Shown piece after piece: positions 52,142 through 61,398 of a stretch of DNA of 64,000 nt. The notes below the pieces were generated by a model. The model searched no databases and was not told where the DNA came from. It saw only the letters and a list, made by a program, of their open reading frames with translations. The stretch covers positions 248,001-312,000 of the forward strand of contig NZ_JAPDGS010000002.1 in NCBI RefSeq assembly GCF_025950525.1, given 5' to 3'. Numbering within the stretch: position 1 is the stretch's first letter; each line of letters opens with the position of its first letter. The DNA is from Stagnihabitans lacustris. Its GTDB lineage: Bacteria > Pseudomonadota > Alphaproteobacteria > Rhodobacterales > Rhodobacteraceae. The position numbers and the translations under genes are program-made.

Positions 52142-52888
52142 ATGTCGCTCCATGCGCCCAAACTGGCCCCTCGCGATTGCGGGGATTGCCAGATCCGTCA
52201 CCGGGCCGTTTGCGCCCGCTGCGATGGGGATGAACTCGCCCGGTTGGAAGAGATGAAGTATTACCGCAGCTTTCAGGCGGGGCAGAATATCGTCTGGTCG
52301 GCGGATCGGATGGACTTTGTGGGCTCTGTCGTCTCGGGGATCGCGACGCTGACACAGACGATGGAGGACGGGCGGCGCCAGATGGTCGGGATGCTGTTGC
52401 CGTCCGATTTCGTCGGCCGTCCGGGCCGCGCGATTGCCCCCTATGACGTGACGGCGGTGACGGATCTGGTCATGTGCTGTTTCCGCCGCAAGCCGTTTGA
52501 AGAGATGATGGCCACGACGCCGCATGTCGCCCAACGTCTGCTGGAAATGACGCTGGACGAACTGGACGCCGCGCGGGAGTGGATGCTTCTGCTGGGCCGC
52601 AAGACCGCGCGGGAAAAGATCGCCAGCTTCCTGACCATTCTGGCGCGGCGGGAAACCGGGCTGAAGGCCAAGACGCCTAAGGGTCAGATCAGCTTTGACC
52701 TGCCCCTGACGCGTGAGGAAATGGCGGATTATCTGGGGCTTACGCTGGAAACCGTCAGCCGCCAGATGTCGGCGCTGAAACGGGATGGCGTGCTGGAGCT
52801 GGAGGAAAAGCGCCGCATCACCGTGCCGAACTATGACCGGCTGGCCGAGGAAACCGGCGACGATGCCGATGGCGGGATGCTGGCCTGA
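52142..52888 (+). CDS. fnrL: FnrL, oxygen-sensing Crp/Fnr-family regulator
   Basis: 248 residues. The N-terminal cysteines that can hold an oxygen-labile [4Fe-4S] cluster are at 13, 16, 24 and 27, with C112/C113 in the sensor domain in the place of FNR Cys122. A cyclic-nucleotide-type beta-barrel is followed by a dimer helix. The helix-turn-helix is EEMADYLGLTLETVSRQMSALK, whose ETVSR matches FNR recognition of TTGAT. It switches on genes for low-oxygen respiration, photosynthesis and heme synthesis. trmD starts 1 nt after its stop. Confidence 0.96.
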   Translation: MSLHAPKLAPRDCGDCQIRHRAVCARCDGDELARLEEMKYYRSFQAGQNIVWSADRMDFVGSVVSGIATLTQTMEDGRRQMVGMLLPSDFVGRPGRAIAPYDVTAVTDLVMCCFRRKPFEEMMATTPHVAQRLLEMTLDELDAAREWMLLLGRKTAREKIASFLTILARRETGLKAKTPKGQISFDLPLTREEMADYLGLTLETVSRQMSALKRDGVLELEEKRRITVPNYDRLAEETGDDADGGMLA

Positions 52889-52889
52889 C

Positions 52890-54230
52890 ATGTCCGACGA
52901 ACCTGGCGAGAAATCCCGCTCTCATGGGCGGCTTGGTGTGCGGCTTTCGGTCAAGCCGCGCGACCTGATGGCGGATGCGACGATCAAGGGCGCCTTTGCG
53001 GTCAAGGTCATCACGCTGTTTCCAGACGCTTTTCCCGGGACCCTGGGTCTGTCGCTGACCGGCAAGGCGCTGGACCTGGGGCTGTGGAGCCTTGACGCTC
53101 TGCCGCTGCGCAATTTCGGCGAGGGCAAGCATCGGAATGTCGATGACACGCCCGCGGGCGGTGGCGCGGGCATGGTGATCCGCCCCGACGTGATGGAGCG
53201 CGCCTTGGCCGCCGCGGCTGGCCCCGGTCCCGTGATCTTTCTGACCCCGCGCGGCAAGCCCTTTACGCAGGCCATGGCGCGCCGGCTAAGCCAGGGCGAG
53301 GGGATGACGCTGATCTGTGGCCGCTTCGAGGGGCTGGATCAGCGCGTCATCGACCACTACGGCATCGAAGAGGTGTCGATGGGGGATTTCGTGCTGACGG
53401 GCGGCGAAATTCCGGCTCAGGCGTTGATCGACGCCACGGTCCGCCTGCTGCCGCGTGTGCTGGGCAATGCCGATTCGGCGATCGAGGAAAGCTTTTCGGA
53501 CGGGCTGCTGGAGCATCCGCAATACACCCGCCCCGCCGTCTGGCAGGGCCGCGAGGTGCCCGCCGTGCTGAGTTCGGGCAACCATGTGGCCATCGCGAAA
53601 TGGCGGGCCGAGCAGTCCCATGCCGTGACGGCCGAGCGGCGCCCCGACCTGTGGGAGGCCTGGCAGGCCCGTGCGACCCGGCCGCAAAAGGGTCCGGCGC
53701 TGCGGCGGGCGGTGCGTGGGCTGGTGGCGGCCATCGTTCCGGGCGATGCGGTCGAGGCGGCGGACCAGGCCCGCGCCCTGGCCTGGATTGATTCGGGGGT
53801 CGAGCTGGCGCGGGTGCGCAAACCCGCCACGCCGGGGGTGCAGCTGGTCAGCTATTGCCTGCCGATGGATGGCTCTCGCGTGCTTTTGGGCGCGCATCGT
53901 GGCGCGGGGCTTTGGCTGCCTCCGGGGGGCCATGTCGAACCCGCAGAGCATCCGACCGACACCGCACGCCGCGAATGTCGCGAAGAGCTGCGGCTTCTGG
54001 CCGATTTCGCCACCGAGGCGCCGGTGTTCCTGACCTGGACCCTGACCCAGGGCGCGCCCGAAACCCGGCATGTCGATGTCTCGCTGTGGTATGTCTTGCG
54101 CGGCAACGCCCGCCAGGTGCCGGATTACGACGCGACCGAATTCAGCGACATGCGGTGGTTTGACCTGGCCGAATTGCCGCCCGAGGCCGAACCGAACCTC
54201 GGCCGATTTGCTGCCAAACTGGGCAGGTGA
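52890..54230 (+). CDS. trmD: tRNA (guanine37-N1)-methyltransferase fused to a Nudix hydrolase domain
   Basis: A 446-residue protein in one open frame. Residues 1-~266 are TrmD with the alphaproteobacterial N-tail (SHGRLGVRLSVKPRDLM), FGEGKHRNVDDTPAGGGAGM and the knot region LICGRFEGLDQRVIDHYGIE, VLTGGEIPAQALI. From about 269 a Nudix unit follows, beginning ALRRAVRGLVAAIVPGD and holding the box G-x5-E-x7-REC-REEL with intact glutamates. TrmD normally ends near residue 250-270, so the fusion point lies near 53690. A sequencing frameshift that removed a stop is possible but not visible. Confidence 0.9.
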   Translation: MSDEPGEKSRSHGRLGVRLSVKPRDLMADATIKGAFAVKVITLFPDAFPGTLGLSLTGKALDLGLWSLDALPLRNFGEGKHRNVDDTPAGGGAGMVIRPDVMERALAAAAGPGPVIFLTPRGKPFTQAMARRLSQGEGMTLICGRFEGLDQRVIDHYGIEEVSMGDFVLTGGEIPAQALIDATVRLLPRVLGNADSAIEESFSDGLLEHPQYTRPAVWQGREVPAVLSSGNHVAIAKWRAEQSHAVTAERRPDLWEAWQARATRPQKGPALRRAVRGLVAAIVPGDAVEAADQARALAWIDSGVELARVRKPATPGVQLVSYCLPMDGSRVLLGAHRGAGLWLPPGGHVEPAEHPTDTARRECREELRLLADFATEAPVFLTWTLTQGAPETRHVDVSLWYVLRGNARQVPDYDATEFSDMRWFDLAELPPEAEPNLGRFAAKLGR

Positions 54231-54417
54231 TTCGCCCGAAATGCGGCCTGTCGCGGAAAAACGTGGCAGGAGGTTAATTCGCGCTAAAGTTGTTTTACTG
54301 AATCGTGTCTTTGCAAGCAACAATGTGGCTAAAACACGGCTTTTTATATTTTGATGCTATCTTAAGCTAAATTTTCCCCCTACCCTTCAAGAAAGTGACA
54401 TGTGTCGGGGGACTAAC
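54231..54417. other. AT-rich upstream region of the microprotein pair
   Basis: 187 nt with visibly lower GC than its surroundings, including runs such as TTTTTATATTTTGATG. It probably holds the promoter of the first microprotein gene. Several -10-like hexamers are present, so no single promoter can be chosen. Confidence 0.45.
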
Positions 54418-54558
54418 ATGATCAGAACCATCGAAGTCGGCAGCTGTGTGCTGATCCAGGGCATCCTGGTCCGCGATCTCCAAAATGGCCATGTCGCGGT
54501 GCGCGTGGGCGAGCAAACCTTCGTTGGCCGCCCGGTTCCGAGCCACCGCCCCTCGTGA
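54418..54558 (+). CDS. 46-residue microprotein, first of a tandem paralogous pair
   Basis: 46 residues, MIRTIEVGSCVLIQGILV and onward to a basic C-terminus (PSHRPS). It aligns without gaps to the second gene (54670-54816) over 40 positions with 17 identities. A shared frame is M-x-RTI-x-x-GSC-x-x-x-QG-x-x-V and a later AVR...VG..V. It looks like a tiny beta-barrel-like fold of five strands with one cysteine. Ribosome site is moderate (CGGGGGACT). No family recognised. Confidence 0.72.
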   Translation: MIRTIEVGSCVLIQGILVRDLQNGHVAVRVGEQTFVGRPVPSHRPS

Positions 54559-54669
54559 ACGGCCTTCGTGATTTGTTCAGCATTCTTGCGTTTGTCTGAA
54601 AATCCCGCGCCCCGTTAACAGGATGTAAACTGCATCGTGCAACCATTCCTTCACAAAAGGAGGAATAAC

Positions 54670-54816
54670 ATGCTGCGCACCATCCAGATCGGGTCCTGCA
54701 TCTTCGTCCAGGGCGAATACGTCAAAACCTTTGACGATGGCCGGATGGCCGTGCGTCTTGATGGCAAGGTCTATGTCGGCCATGCGGTCGAAACGGGCTA
54801 TCGCATCGCGGCGTGA
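54670..54816 (+). CDS. 48-residue microprotein, second of a tandem paralogous pair
   Basis: 48 residues, MLRTIQIGSCIFVQGEYV and onward (DDGRMAVRLDGKVYVG). A very good ribosome site (AAAAGGAGG) lies 6 nt before the ATG. It is a paralog of the gene at 54418 and ends in a strong terminator (54833-54861). Conservation between the two copies in the protein pattern, while spacer DNA differs, argues that both are translated and selected. Function unknown. Confidence 0.78.
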   Translation: MLRTIQIGSCIFVQGEYVKTFDDGRMAVRLDGKVYVGHAVETGYRIAA

Positions 54817-54832
54817 AACGCCCCCCAATAGC

Positions 54833-54861
54833 AAAAGGCCGGGCGATTTGCCCGGCCTTTT
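54833..54861. terminator. bidirectional terminator between microproteins and infB
   Basis: AAAAGGCCGGGC (54833-54844) and GCCCGGCCTTTT (54850-54861) form a 12-bp stem with a 5-nt loop. U-runs follow on both strands. It ends the microprotein transcript and, on the minus strand, the rimP-nusA-infB operon. Confidence 0.88.
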
Positions 54862-54864
54862 TCT

Positions 54865-57471
54865 TTACAGCGAACGTTCGATCGACTCGCGTTCGAAGAT
54901 TTCGATGACGTCGCCCGCCCGGATATCCTCGTAGCGCTCGAAAGCCATACCACATTCCTGGCCCATCGGGACGTCCTTGACCTCGTCCTTGAAGCGCTTG
55001 AGCGTCTTGAGCGTGCCTTCGTGGATCACCACGTTGTCGCGCAACAGACGCACACCCGCCGAACGACGCGCCGTGCCCTCCGTGACCAAGCAACCGGCCA
55101 CGTTGCCGATGTTGGAGATCTTGAAGACCTCCTTGATCGTCGCATAACCGATGAAATGCTCGCGGATTTCGGCTTTCAACAGGCCAGAGGCGGCTTTCTT
55201 GATGTCCTCGACCAGGTCGTAGATGATCGAATAATACCGAACATCGACGCCCTTTTGCTGGGCAGCGGCCCGCGCCGTCGCATTGGCCCGCACGTTGAAA
55301 CCGATGACCGGAACCTTGGAAGCCTCTGCAAGGCCCACATCCGTATCGGTGATCGCGCCGACGCCGTAGTGCAGAACCCGCACCCGAACCTCGTCATTGC
55401 CAATCTTTTCAAGCGCTTGCACGATTGCTTCGGCAGAGCCCTGCACGTCGGCCTTCACGATCAGCGGCAGTTCTGCCACCGACTTGTCGGCCTTGGCCTT
55501 GGCCATCAGCTGTTCCAGCGTGGTCGCAGCACCAATGGCGGCGCGCTTGTCACGCGTCACCGAGGCGCGGTAATCCGCGATCTCACGCGCCTGGGCTTCG
55601 GTGTCCACGACGTTCAGCGTGTCACCGGCGCCCGGCGTGCCCGACAGACCCAGAACCTCGACCGGCATCGACGGACCCGCTTCGGTGATCGTCTCACCGG
55701 CCGAGTTGATCAACGCACGGACCTTGCCCCACTGTTCGCCGACGACGAAGATGTCGCCTTTCTTCAGCGTGCCGTTCTGCACCAGAACCGTGGCGACAGG
55801 GCCACGACCGGAGTCGAGCTTCGCCTCGACCACGGCACCAGAGGCGGCGCGGTTCGGGTTGGCCTTCAGCTCCAGGATTTCGGCCTGCAGGCTGATCGCC
55901 TCCAGCAGCTCGGGCAGGCCCTTGCCGGTCTTGGCCGAGACCTCGACGTCGATGACTTCGCCCGACATGGCTTCGACGACGATGTCGTGCTGCAGCAGGT
56001 CGGTCCGCACTTTTTGCGGGTCGGCCTCGTATTTGTCGATCTTGTTGATCGCAACAATGATCGGAACCTTCGCGGCCTTTGCATGCGCAATGGCTTCGAT
56101 GGTTTGCGGCATGACCTGGTCATCCGCGGCCACGACCAGAACCACGATATCCGTCACCTGGGCGCCACGGGCGCGCATCGAGGTAAAGGCCGCGTGGCCG
56201 GGGGTGTCCAGGAAGGTCACGGTCTCGCCGCGCGGCGTAACCACTTGATAAGCACCGATATGCTGCGTGATGCCGCCGGCTTCGCCCGAAACGACGGTCG
56301 TCTTGCGGATCGCATCCAGAAGCGAGGTCTTGCCGTGGTCGACGTGGCCCATGATGGTCACGACCGGGGCCCGCGGCAGCAGGTTTTCCGATGCGTCCTT
56401 GACCGTGTCGATCGCCTGTTCGACGTCGGCATCGGTCACGCGGATCGCACGGTGGCCGAATTCCTCGATCACCAGTTCGGCGGTATCGGCGTCGATGGCC
56501 TGGTTCATCGTGACCATCATGCCCATTTTCATGAGTGATTTCACAACGTCAGCGCCACGTTCGGCCATCCGGTTCGCCAGTTCCGAGATCACGATGGTCT
56601 CGGGCAGCTGGACGTCACGGACCTGCTTTTCGGGCTTGTTGCCAAAGCCCATCGCCTTTTGACGGGCCTTTTCCTGCTTGCGCTTCATCGCGGCCAGCGA
56701 ACGTGTGCGCCCGCCTTCACCCGACGAGGTCGCATCCGACAGGGTCAGCTTGCCCGAACGACGGCCTTCGTCGCCCTTGGCCTTGGCGGCGGCGCGCTCG
56801 CGGTCTTCGCGTTCACGGTCGGTCTTGCGCGGAGCGGTCGAGGGACGCGCCGGACGTGCGTCTTCCGGCGGCGGCTGCGGCGGCACGGGGCGGCCAGCGG
56901 TGCCGGGGGCCGGACGCGCATTGCGGTCGCCCGAGGGACGGTCGCCGGTGGGGCGGTCGCCTGCCGGACGGGCAGGGCGCTCGCCACGCGGCGCTTCGGC
57001 CGGACGGCGTGCGGCCTCTTCGGCGGCCTTTGCGGCAGCTTCGGCCGCAGCCTTTGCGGCGGCCTCTTCGGCGATCTTGGCCTTTGCAGCCTCTTCGGCG
57101 GCGCGGGCTTCGCGTTCCTTGGCGTCGGCCTCTTCGCGCTTGCGCTGACGGTCTTCGTCGCGCTGACGCTCTTCATCGGCGCGGCGCGCATTGTCTTCGG
57201 CCTCACGGGCCTTGGCGTTGCGCAGGGCCGCCAGACGGCGTTCCATCTCGGCATCCGAGATCCCGGCGGGGCGCTTCGAAGGGTCACCAAGCCGCGGCGA
57301 GGGCGCAGCCGCTCCGCCCGCCGAAGCCGAAGGCTTCACCGGGACGTTCAGCTTGCGCTTGACCTCGACCACGACGCTTTTCGTCCGGCCATGGGAGAAG
57401 CTTTGCTTCACCTGACCGGAACGTATATCGCCACCCAGGCCGAGGGGTTTCTTGCCGTCTGTATCGCTCAT
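54865..57471 (-). CDS. infB: translation initiation factor IF-2
   Basis: 868 residues. The N-terminal ~330 residues are Lys/Arg/Glu/Ala-rich coiled-coil with a Pro/Arg/Gly stretch ([15 protein letters not shown]). The GTPase domain begins near 365 ([15 protein letters not shown]), with DTPGHAAF and NKIDK. Further EF-Tu-like and C-terminal fMet-tRNA-binding domains follow, ending [10 protein letters not shown]. It delivers initiator tRNA to the 30S subunit. Last gene of the operon. Confidence 0.97.
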   Translation of the reverse strand: MSDTDGKKPLGLGGDIRSGQVKQSFSHGRTKSVVVEVKRKLNVPVKPSASAGGAAAPSPRLGDPSKRPAGISDAEMERRLAALRNAKAREAEDNARRADEERQRDEDRQRKREEADAKEREARAAEEAAKAKIAEEAAAKAAAEAAAKAAEEAARRPAEAPRGERPARPAGDRPTGDRPSGDRNARPAPGTAGRPVPPQPPPEDARPARPSTAPRKTDREREDRERAAAKAKGDEGRRSGKLTLSDATSSGEGGRTRSLAAMKRKQEKARQKAMGFGNKPEKQVRDVQLPETIVISELANRMAERGADVVKSLMKMGMMVTMNQAIDADTAELVIEEFGHRAIRVTDADVEQAIDTVKDASENLLPRAPVVTIMGHVDHGKTSLLDAIRKTTVVSGEAGGITQHIGAYQVVTPRGETVTFLDTPGHAAFTSMRARGAQVTDIVVLVVAADDQVMPQTIEAIAHAKAAKVPIIVAINKIDKYEADPQKVRTDLLQHDIVVEAMSGEVIDVEVSAKTGKGLPELLEAISLQAEILELKANPNRAASGAVVEAKLDSGRGPVATVLVQNGTLKKGDIFVVGEQWGKVRALINSAGETITEAGPSMPVEVLGLSGTPGAGDTLNVVDTEAQAREIADYRASVTRDKRAAIGAATTLEQLMAKAKADKSVAELPLIVKADVQGSAEAIVQALEKIGNDEVRVRVLHYGVGAITDTDVGLAEASKVPVIGFNVRANATARAAAQQKGVDVRYYSIIYDLVEDIKKAASGLLKAEIREHFIGYATIKEVFKISNIGNVAGCLVTEGTARRSAGVRLLRDNVVIHEGTLKTLKRFKDEVKDVPMGQECGMAFERYEDIRAGDVIEIFERESIERSL

Positions 57472-57476
57472 GCGTC

Positions 57477-58109
57477 CTACATATCCTTCACGACGGAGTC
57501 TTCTCCGTCCTCTTGCTCAGGGCTCTGCACACGCAGACCCTCCAGCCTTGCGGCCTCATCTACAACACGACGGGCCAATGTGCCAGCGGCAAGCGCCGCG
57601 TGTATCGCACGTTCCCGCCCGAAAGCCAAACCCAATTCCGCGGCCGTCAAAAGGCCGATAAAGCCGCCTTCTGGCGGCCGAAACTTGGCTTTTCCCCGTT
57701 CTGACCCATCAGAGGCCTGCACCAAAAGCACGGCGCGGCCATTCATGAGCCATTCTTTCACCTTCTCGTAACCGGTCACGGCCTCATTGGCCTTGCGGGC
57801 CAGGGAAATCGAATCGACCAGCCGCCGCGCAATCAGGTCTTCGACCAGATCCGCCAGCCCGGGCGCGACTTTTGCCGGCCCCTTGGCGGCGCGAGAGAAC
57901 AAGCCCTTCGCCGCCGCCTTTTCAATCGCCTTCCGGTCGGCGGTCACATAGAACCCCCGACCCGGCAGCTTGCCATTCACATCGGGCACCACTTGCCCCT
58001 CGGGGTCCAAGCAGAACCGGATCAGCCCGGCCTTGGGCTGAACCTCGCCCGAGACGATGCATTTCCGCTCGGGGTCGTCCTGTTCGCTCTTGAATCCACC
58101 GCGGGTCAA
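57477..58109 (-). CDS. YlxR (DUF448) RNA-binding protein with L7Ae-like C-terminal domain
   Basis: 210 residues. The YlxR domain (1-~95) has [25 protein letters not shown] and [15 protein letters not shown]. The C-terminal part has [30 protein letters not shown], typical of the fused YlxR/L7Ae-type proteins of alphaproteobacteria between nusA and infB. I chose TTG 58109, 1 nt after the nusA stop, giving the family start [11 protein letters not shown]. YlxR modulates RNase P in Gram-positives; the role here is not established. Confidence 0.88.
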   Translation of the reverse strand: MTRGGFKSEQDDPERKCIVSGEVQPKAGLIRFCLDPEGQVVPDVNGKLPGRGFYVTADRKAIEKAAAKGLFSRAAKGPAKVAPGLADLVEDLIARRLVDSISLARKANEAVTGYEKVKEWLMNGRAVLLVQASDGSERGKAKFRPPEGGFIGLLTAAELGLAFGRERAIHAALAAGTLARRVVDEAARLEGLRVQSPEQEDGEDSVVKDM

Positions 58110-58110
58110 A

Positions 58111-59697
58111 TCAGGCCTCGACCTCCTCGGGTTCGCCGGCGGTCGGATCGACCCAACCCAGCATGACACGCGCGGTCATGATCAGGTTCTGCGCCTCTTC
58201 CAAGGTCATCTCGAACTTTTCAAGGATGCCCTCGTCCTTCTTGCGCTGGCCGTTTTCGGTCGTCCAGCCACCGGCCAGTTCCCAGTCGGCGCAGGTTGCG
58301 AAGTCTTCCAGCGACTTGATGCCATCCTTGCCCAGGGCTTCCAGCATCTGGGGCGTCAGGCCTTCGAAACCTTCCAGCTCCTCCAGAACGCCCAGGCTGC
58401 GGGCGTTTTCCAAAGCCTTGATATTGGCGGCCTCCAACTGGTCGCGCGCACGGGCCTGCAATTCGCCCGCCGTGCCCTCGTCGAACCCGTCGATGGACAG
58501 AAGTTCGTCCACATCCACATAGGCGACTTCTTCCAGCTTGGTGAAGCCTTCGGAGACCAGAAGCTGCGCCATCATCTCGTCGATGTCCAAAGCTTCCATG
58601 AACAGCTTGGTGCGCTCGGCGAATTCGGCCTGACGCTTGGCGCTGTCATCCGATTCCGTGACGATGTCGATGTCCAGACCGGTCAACTGCGAGGCCAGAC
58701 GCACGTTTTGACCGCGGCGACCGATGGCCAGCGACAGTTGCTCATCCGGGACCACGACGTCGATCTTGCCGGCTTCTTCGTCGATCACGACCTTGGAAAC
58801 CTCGGCCGGCTGCAGCGCGTTCACAAGGAAGGTCGCCTGGTCCTGGTTCCACGGGATGATGTCGATTTTCTCGCCCTGCAGCTCGTTCACCACGGCCTGC
58901 ACGCGCGAACCGCGCATACCGACGCAGGCGCCCACGGGATCAATCGAGTTGTCGAACGAGATCACGGCGATCTTCGCACGCGAACCCGGATCACGGGCCA
59001 CGGCCTTGATCTCGATGATGCCGTCATAAATCTCCGGCACTTCCATCTTGAACAGCTCGGCCATGAACTGCGGGTCGGTCCGCGACAGGAAGACCTGCGG
59101 GCCGCGGGTTTCACGCCGCACGTCCTTGATATAGGCGCGGATGCGGTCGTTCGGGCGATAGCTTTCGCGGCCGATCTTTTCGTTGCGGCGCAGGATGGCT
59201 TCACCGCGACCGATGTCGACGATGATATTGCCGTATTCCTCGCGCTTGACCACGCCGTTGATGATCGTGCCCTTGCGGTCCTTGAACTCGTCGAACTGGC
59301 GGTCGCGCTCGGCCTCACGGACCTTTTGCAGGATGACCTGCTTGGCCGATTGCGCCGCGATGCGGCCCAGATCAACGGGCGGCACTTCGTCGATGATCTC
59401 GTCGCCGACGACCGGGTCCTTCAGATGCGACTTGGCCTGTTTCACGGTCAGTTGCGCGTGGTGGTTTTCCACCAGCTCATCCTCGACCACGGTGCGGATG
59501 CGGGCAAAGGTCGCGCGACCGGTCTTGCGGTCGATCTTGACGCGAATGTCCATCTCGGCGCCGTAACGGCTTTTGGCCGCACGGGCGAGGCTGTCTTCCA
59601 TCGCCTGGATGACCAGTTCGGGGTCGATCATCTTCTCACGGGCGACGGCTTCTGCCGTCTGGAGAAGTTCAAGCTGGTTGGCCGAGGTAATCGCCAT
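58111..59697 (-). CDS. nusA: transcription termination/antitermination factor NusA
   Basis: 528 residues. The RNA polymerase-binding N-domain ([19 protein letters not shown]) is followed by the S1 domain ([23 protein letters not shown]), then two KH domains ([33 protein letters not shown]). Acidic helix-hairpin-helix repeats and a C-terminal tail complete it. It slows RNA polymerase, supports hairpin-dependent termination and rRNA antitermination. The second of two adjacent ATGs (59697) best fits the AAGGAG site. Confidence 0.97.
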   Translation of the reverse strand: MAITSANQLELLQTAEAVAREKMIDPELVIQAMEDSLARAAKSRYGAEMDIRVKIDRKTGRATFARIRTVVEDELVENHHAQLTVKQAKSHLKDPVVGDEIIDEVPPVDLGRIAAQSAKQVILQKVREAERDRQFDEFKDRKGTIINGVVKREEYGNIIVDIGRGEAILRRNEKIGRESYRPNDRIRAYIKDVRRETRGPQVFLSRTDPQFMAELFKMEVPEIYDGIIEIKAVARDPGSRAKIAVISFDNSIDPVGACVGMRGSRVQAVVNELQGEKIDIIPWNQDQATFLVNALQPAEVSKVVIDEEAGKIDVVVPDEQLSLAIGRRGQNVRLASQLTGLDIDIVTESDDSAKRQAEFAERTKLFMEALDIDEMMAQLLVSEGFTKLEEVAYVDVDELLSIDGFDEGTAGELQARARDQLEAANIKALENARSLGVLEELEGFEGLTPQMLEALGKDGIKSLEDFATCADWELAGGWTTENGQRKKDEGILEKFEMTLEEAQNLIMTARVMLGWVDPTAGEPEEVEA

Positions 59698-59707
59698 CAT
59701 CCGCTCC

Positions 59708-60307
59708 TTAGTGCTTTGTCGGTTCGGGGGACTCTTCGTCATCCCCGGTTTCTTCGATTTCGTCGAATTGGCCGTCTTCGGGTTCCGCGACTTTGCGCTG
59801 ACGCAGCATTTCCGCGATCAGCTCTTCGGTCAGGATCAGTTTCGCATCGGACAGCCATTCGAAGTTGAGGCCGATGATGACCTCTTCCTTGCCCTCTTCC
59901 AGCGCGATCAGGACTTCTTCGCCCTCGATCCCGGCCAAGGTGCCCTTGAACCTGCGGCGGCCGTCGATCAGCTCGGTCGTCTCGATCCGCGCCTCCCAGC
60001 CCTTCCAGATGTCGAAATCCTTCAGGCGGGTCAGGGGGCGGTCGATGCCGGGCGACGAGACTTCAAGGACATAGTTTTCCTCGATCGGGTCTTCGACGTC
60101 CAAGGAGGCCGACACGGCGGTCGAGATCGCGCCACATTCGTCGACATTGATCCCCCCGTCGGGACGGTCGGCCATGATCTGCAGGATGCGGGTATTGCCG
60201 CCCATCAGCCGCAGCCGGATGAGCTCGAATCCCAGGCCTTCGATCACCGGGCCGACGATGTCGGCAAGGCGGCGGTCGATGGCGGTTCTGGCGATGAGGT
60301 CGGACAT
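59708..60307 (-). CDS. rimP: ribosome maturation factor RimP
   Basis: A 199-residue protein needed for 30S assembly. [27 protein letters not shown] is in the N-domain and [21 protein letters not shown] begins the second domain. An acidic tail ([22 protein letters not shown]) follows. It is the first gene of the rimP-nusA-ylxR-infB operon. ATG 60307 is preceded by GGGGGATC, and the terminator-like hairpin at 60316-60342 lies directly upstream. Confidence 0.95.
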   Translation of the reverse strand: MSDLIARTAIDRRLADIVGPVIEGLGFELIRLRLMGGNTRILQIMADRPDGGINVDECGAISTAVSASLDVEDPIEENYVLEVSSPGIDRPLTRLKDFDIWKGWEARIETTELIDGRRRFKGTLAGIEGEEVLIALEEGKEEVIIGLNFEWLSDAKLILTEELIAEMLRQRKVAEPEDGQFDEIEETGDDEESPEPTKH

Positions 60308-60315
60308 GATCCCCC

Positions 60316-60342
60316 AAAAAAGCAAAAGCCCCCAGAGGGGGC
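60316..60342 (-). promoter_or_regulatory. intrinsic terminator in the rimP leader (candidate attenuator)
   Basis: On the minus strand GCCCCC (60342-60337) pairs with GGGGGC (60333-60328), followed by TTTTGCTTTTTT (60327-60316), then the rimP ribosome site and ATG within 9 nt. An upstream leader segment (60375-60367, GGGGTCCAA) could pair with TTGGCCCC (60345-60338), which holds the left arm of the terminator. That alternative would prevent termination. Confidence 0.65.
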
Positions 60343-60393
60343 CAAGGTAGGTCGGCAATTTCAGGTTTGGACCCCGAAATCTCTGTTAGGTTC

Positions 60394-60422
60394 CATATAG
60401 GCCCGGGGGGGATGCATTGCAA
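60394..60422 (-). promoter_or_regulatory. sigma70-like promoter of the rimP-nusA-infB operon
   Basis: Read on the minus strand: TTGCAA (60422-60417), 17-nt spacer, TATATG (60399-60394). Predicted transcription start is near 60387, about 80 nt before the rimP ATG, so the transcribed leader would include the terminator at 60316-60342. Confidence 0.55.
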
Positions 60423-60424
60423 GT

Positions 60425-60979
60425 CTAATAAATCTTGGCCCCCTGGGCCAGCATGGCGACATATTCCGCGATCTTGCGGGCGCGGGTTTCGGGGCGTTTG
60501 ACCGCAGCGATCCGGTAGACCAGCGCAAAGCGGTTGCGGGCATCGAGGGTCTTCAGCGCCTCCGTCGCCGCGGGACTAAGCGCCACGGCATCCAGGAAAT
60601 CTTGCGGCAGGGCGTCGGTGGTCCGATAGGCCTGATCCCAACGGCCATCGGTCTGGGCCGCCTGAACCTGCGCCAAGCCGCGGGGGGTCATAAGCCCTTG
60701 GGCGATCAGCCTTTCGCAATGGGCGACATTCTTGGCTGACCAAACGCTTTTCGCCCTGCGGGGGGTGAAACGTTGCTTGAACCGCGTCTCGTCCACCGAT
60801 TTGCGGATGCCGTCGATCCAGCCATGGGCAAGGGCGCCTATCACCGCCTGCTCCCAGTCGATAGAGGCCACGCCGCTGCCCTTTTTGTGATACAGAATCC
60901 AGACCTCTGGCGCATCAGGGTTGGCGGCAAGCCAGTCCATCCAAGCGGTTTGGGTGGCGAAGGGCAGGGGGTCGCTCAT
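60425..60979 (-). CDS. YdeI/OmpD-associated family protein
   Basis: A 184-residue protein. The start MSDPLPFATQTAWMDWLAAN and EVWILYHKKGSG are typical of the YdeI (bacteriocin-protection, OmdA) family. GWIDGIRKSVDETRFKQRFTPRRAKSVWSAKNVAHCERL follows, and RKIAEYVAMLAQG ends the protein. The biochemical role is unknown. It begins in an ATGA overlap with the DUF2306-type gene. The operon promoter for rimP lies just beyond its stop. Confidence 0.88.
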   Translation of the reverse strand: MSDPLPFATQTAWMDWLAANPDAPEVWILYHKKGSGVASIDWEQAVIGALAHGWIDGIRKSVDETRFKQRFTPRRAKSVWSAKNVAHCERLIAQGLMTPRGLAQVQAAQTDGRWDQAYRTTDALPQDFLDAVALSPAATEALKTLDARNRFALVYRIAAVKRPETRARKIAEYVAMLAQGAKIY

Positions 60980-61398
60980 CGGCAGGCGCCCACGACCGTC
61001 GCCCCGCCGAACACCACGCCATGCATGATCCGCCCGGGCAGAAAGGTAAAGGCTCCGGCCAGGACGAGGGCGGTAAAGAACAGCATCTTCATGGACTTGG
61101 CATGGGCGGCGATCCGGTGCTTGCGGGCATGGACCACCGCCAGCGGCAGGCTGACCAGGGTCAGGATCGACAAAAGGTGGATCGGGCTGAACCCGCCGAT
61201 CACGCAGATCGTGTGGATGAAAAAGGACGACCCCGCCGTCACCGCCATCAGAACGACCCAAAGCCAGCCGAAAAGCCGGTGCCTTGTCCCGCCCTTGGGC
61301 AGGACCAGTTGCACAAGCCCCAGAAAGAAGGCCGCGATGGCCGGGAAGGCATGGATGACGATGGCCCATTCGGCGCGCAGCAAAGGGGCCAGGGTCAT
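60976..61398 (-). CDS. DUF2306-type membrane protein
   Basis: 140 residues with four membrane helices. HRLFGWLWVVLMAVTAGSSFFIH and SPIHLLSILTLVSLPLAVVHARKH are characteristic of the DUF2306 family, with conserved histidines in helices 2 and 3 that may bind a cofactor. Its ATG (61398) overlaps the polA stop, and its stop overlaps the YdeI-like start. Function unknown. Confidence 0.85.
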   Translation of the reverse strand: MTLAPLLRAEWAIVIHAFPAIAAFFLGLVQLVLPKGGTRHRLFGWLWVVLMAVTAGSSFFIHTICVIGGFSPIHLLSILTLVSLPLAVVHARKHRIAAHAKSMKMLFFTALVLAGAFTFLPGRIMHGVVFGGATVVGACR

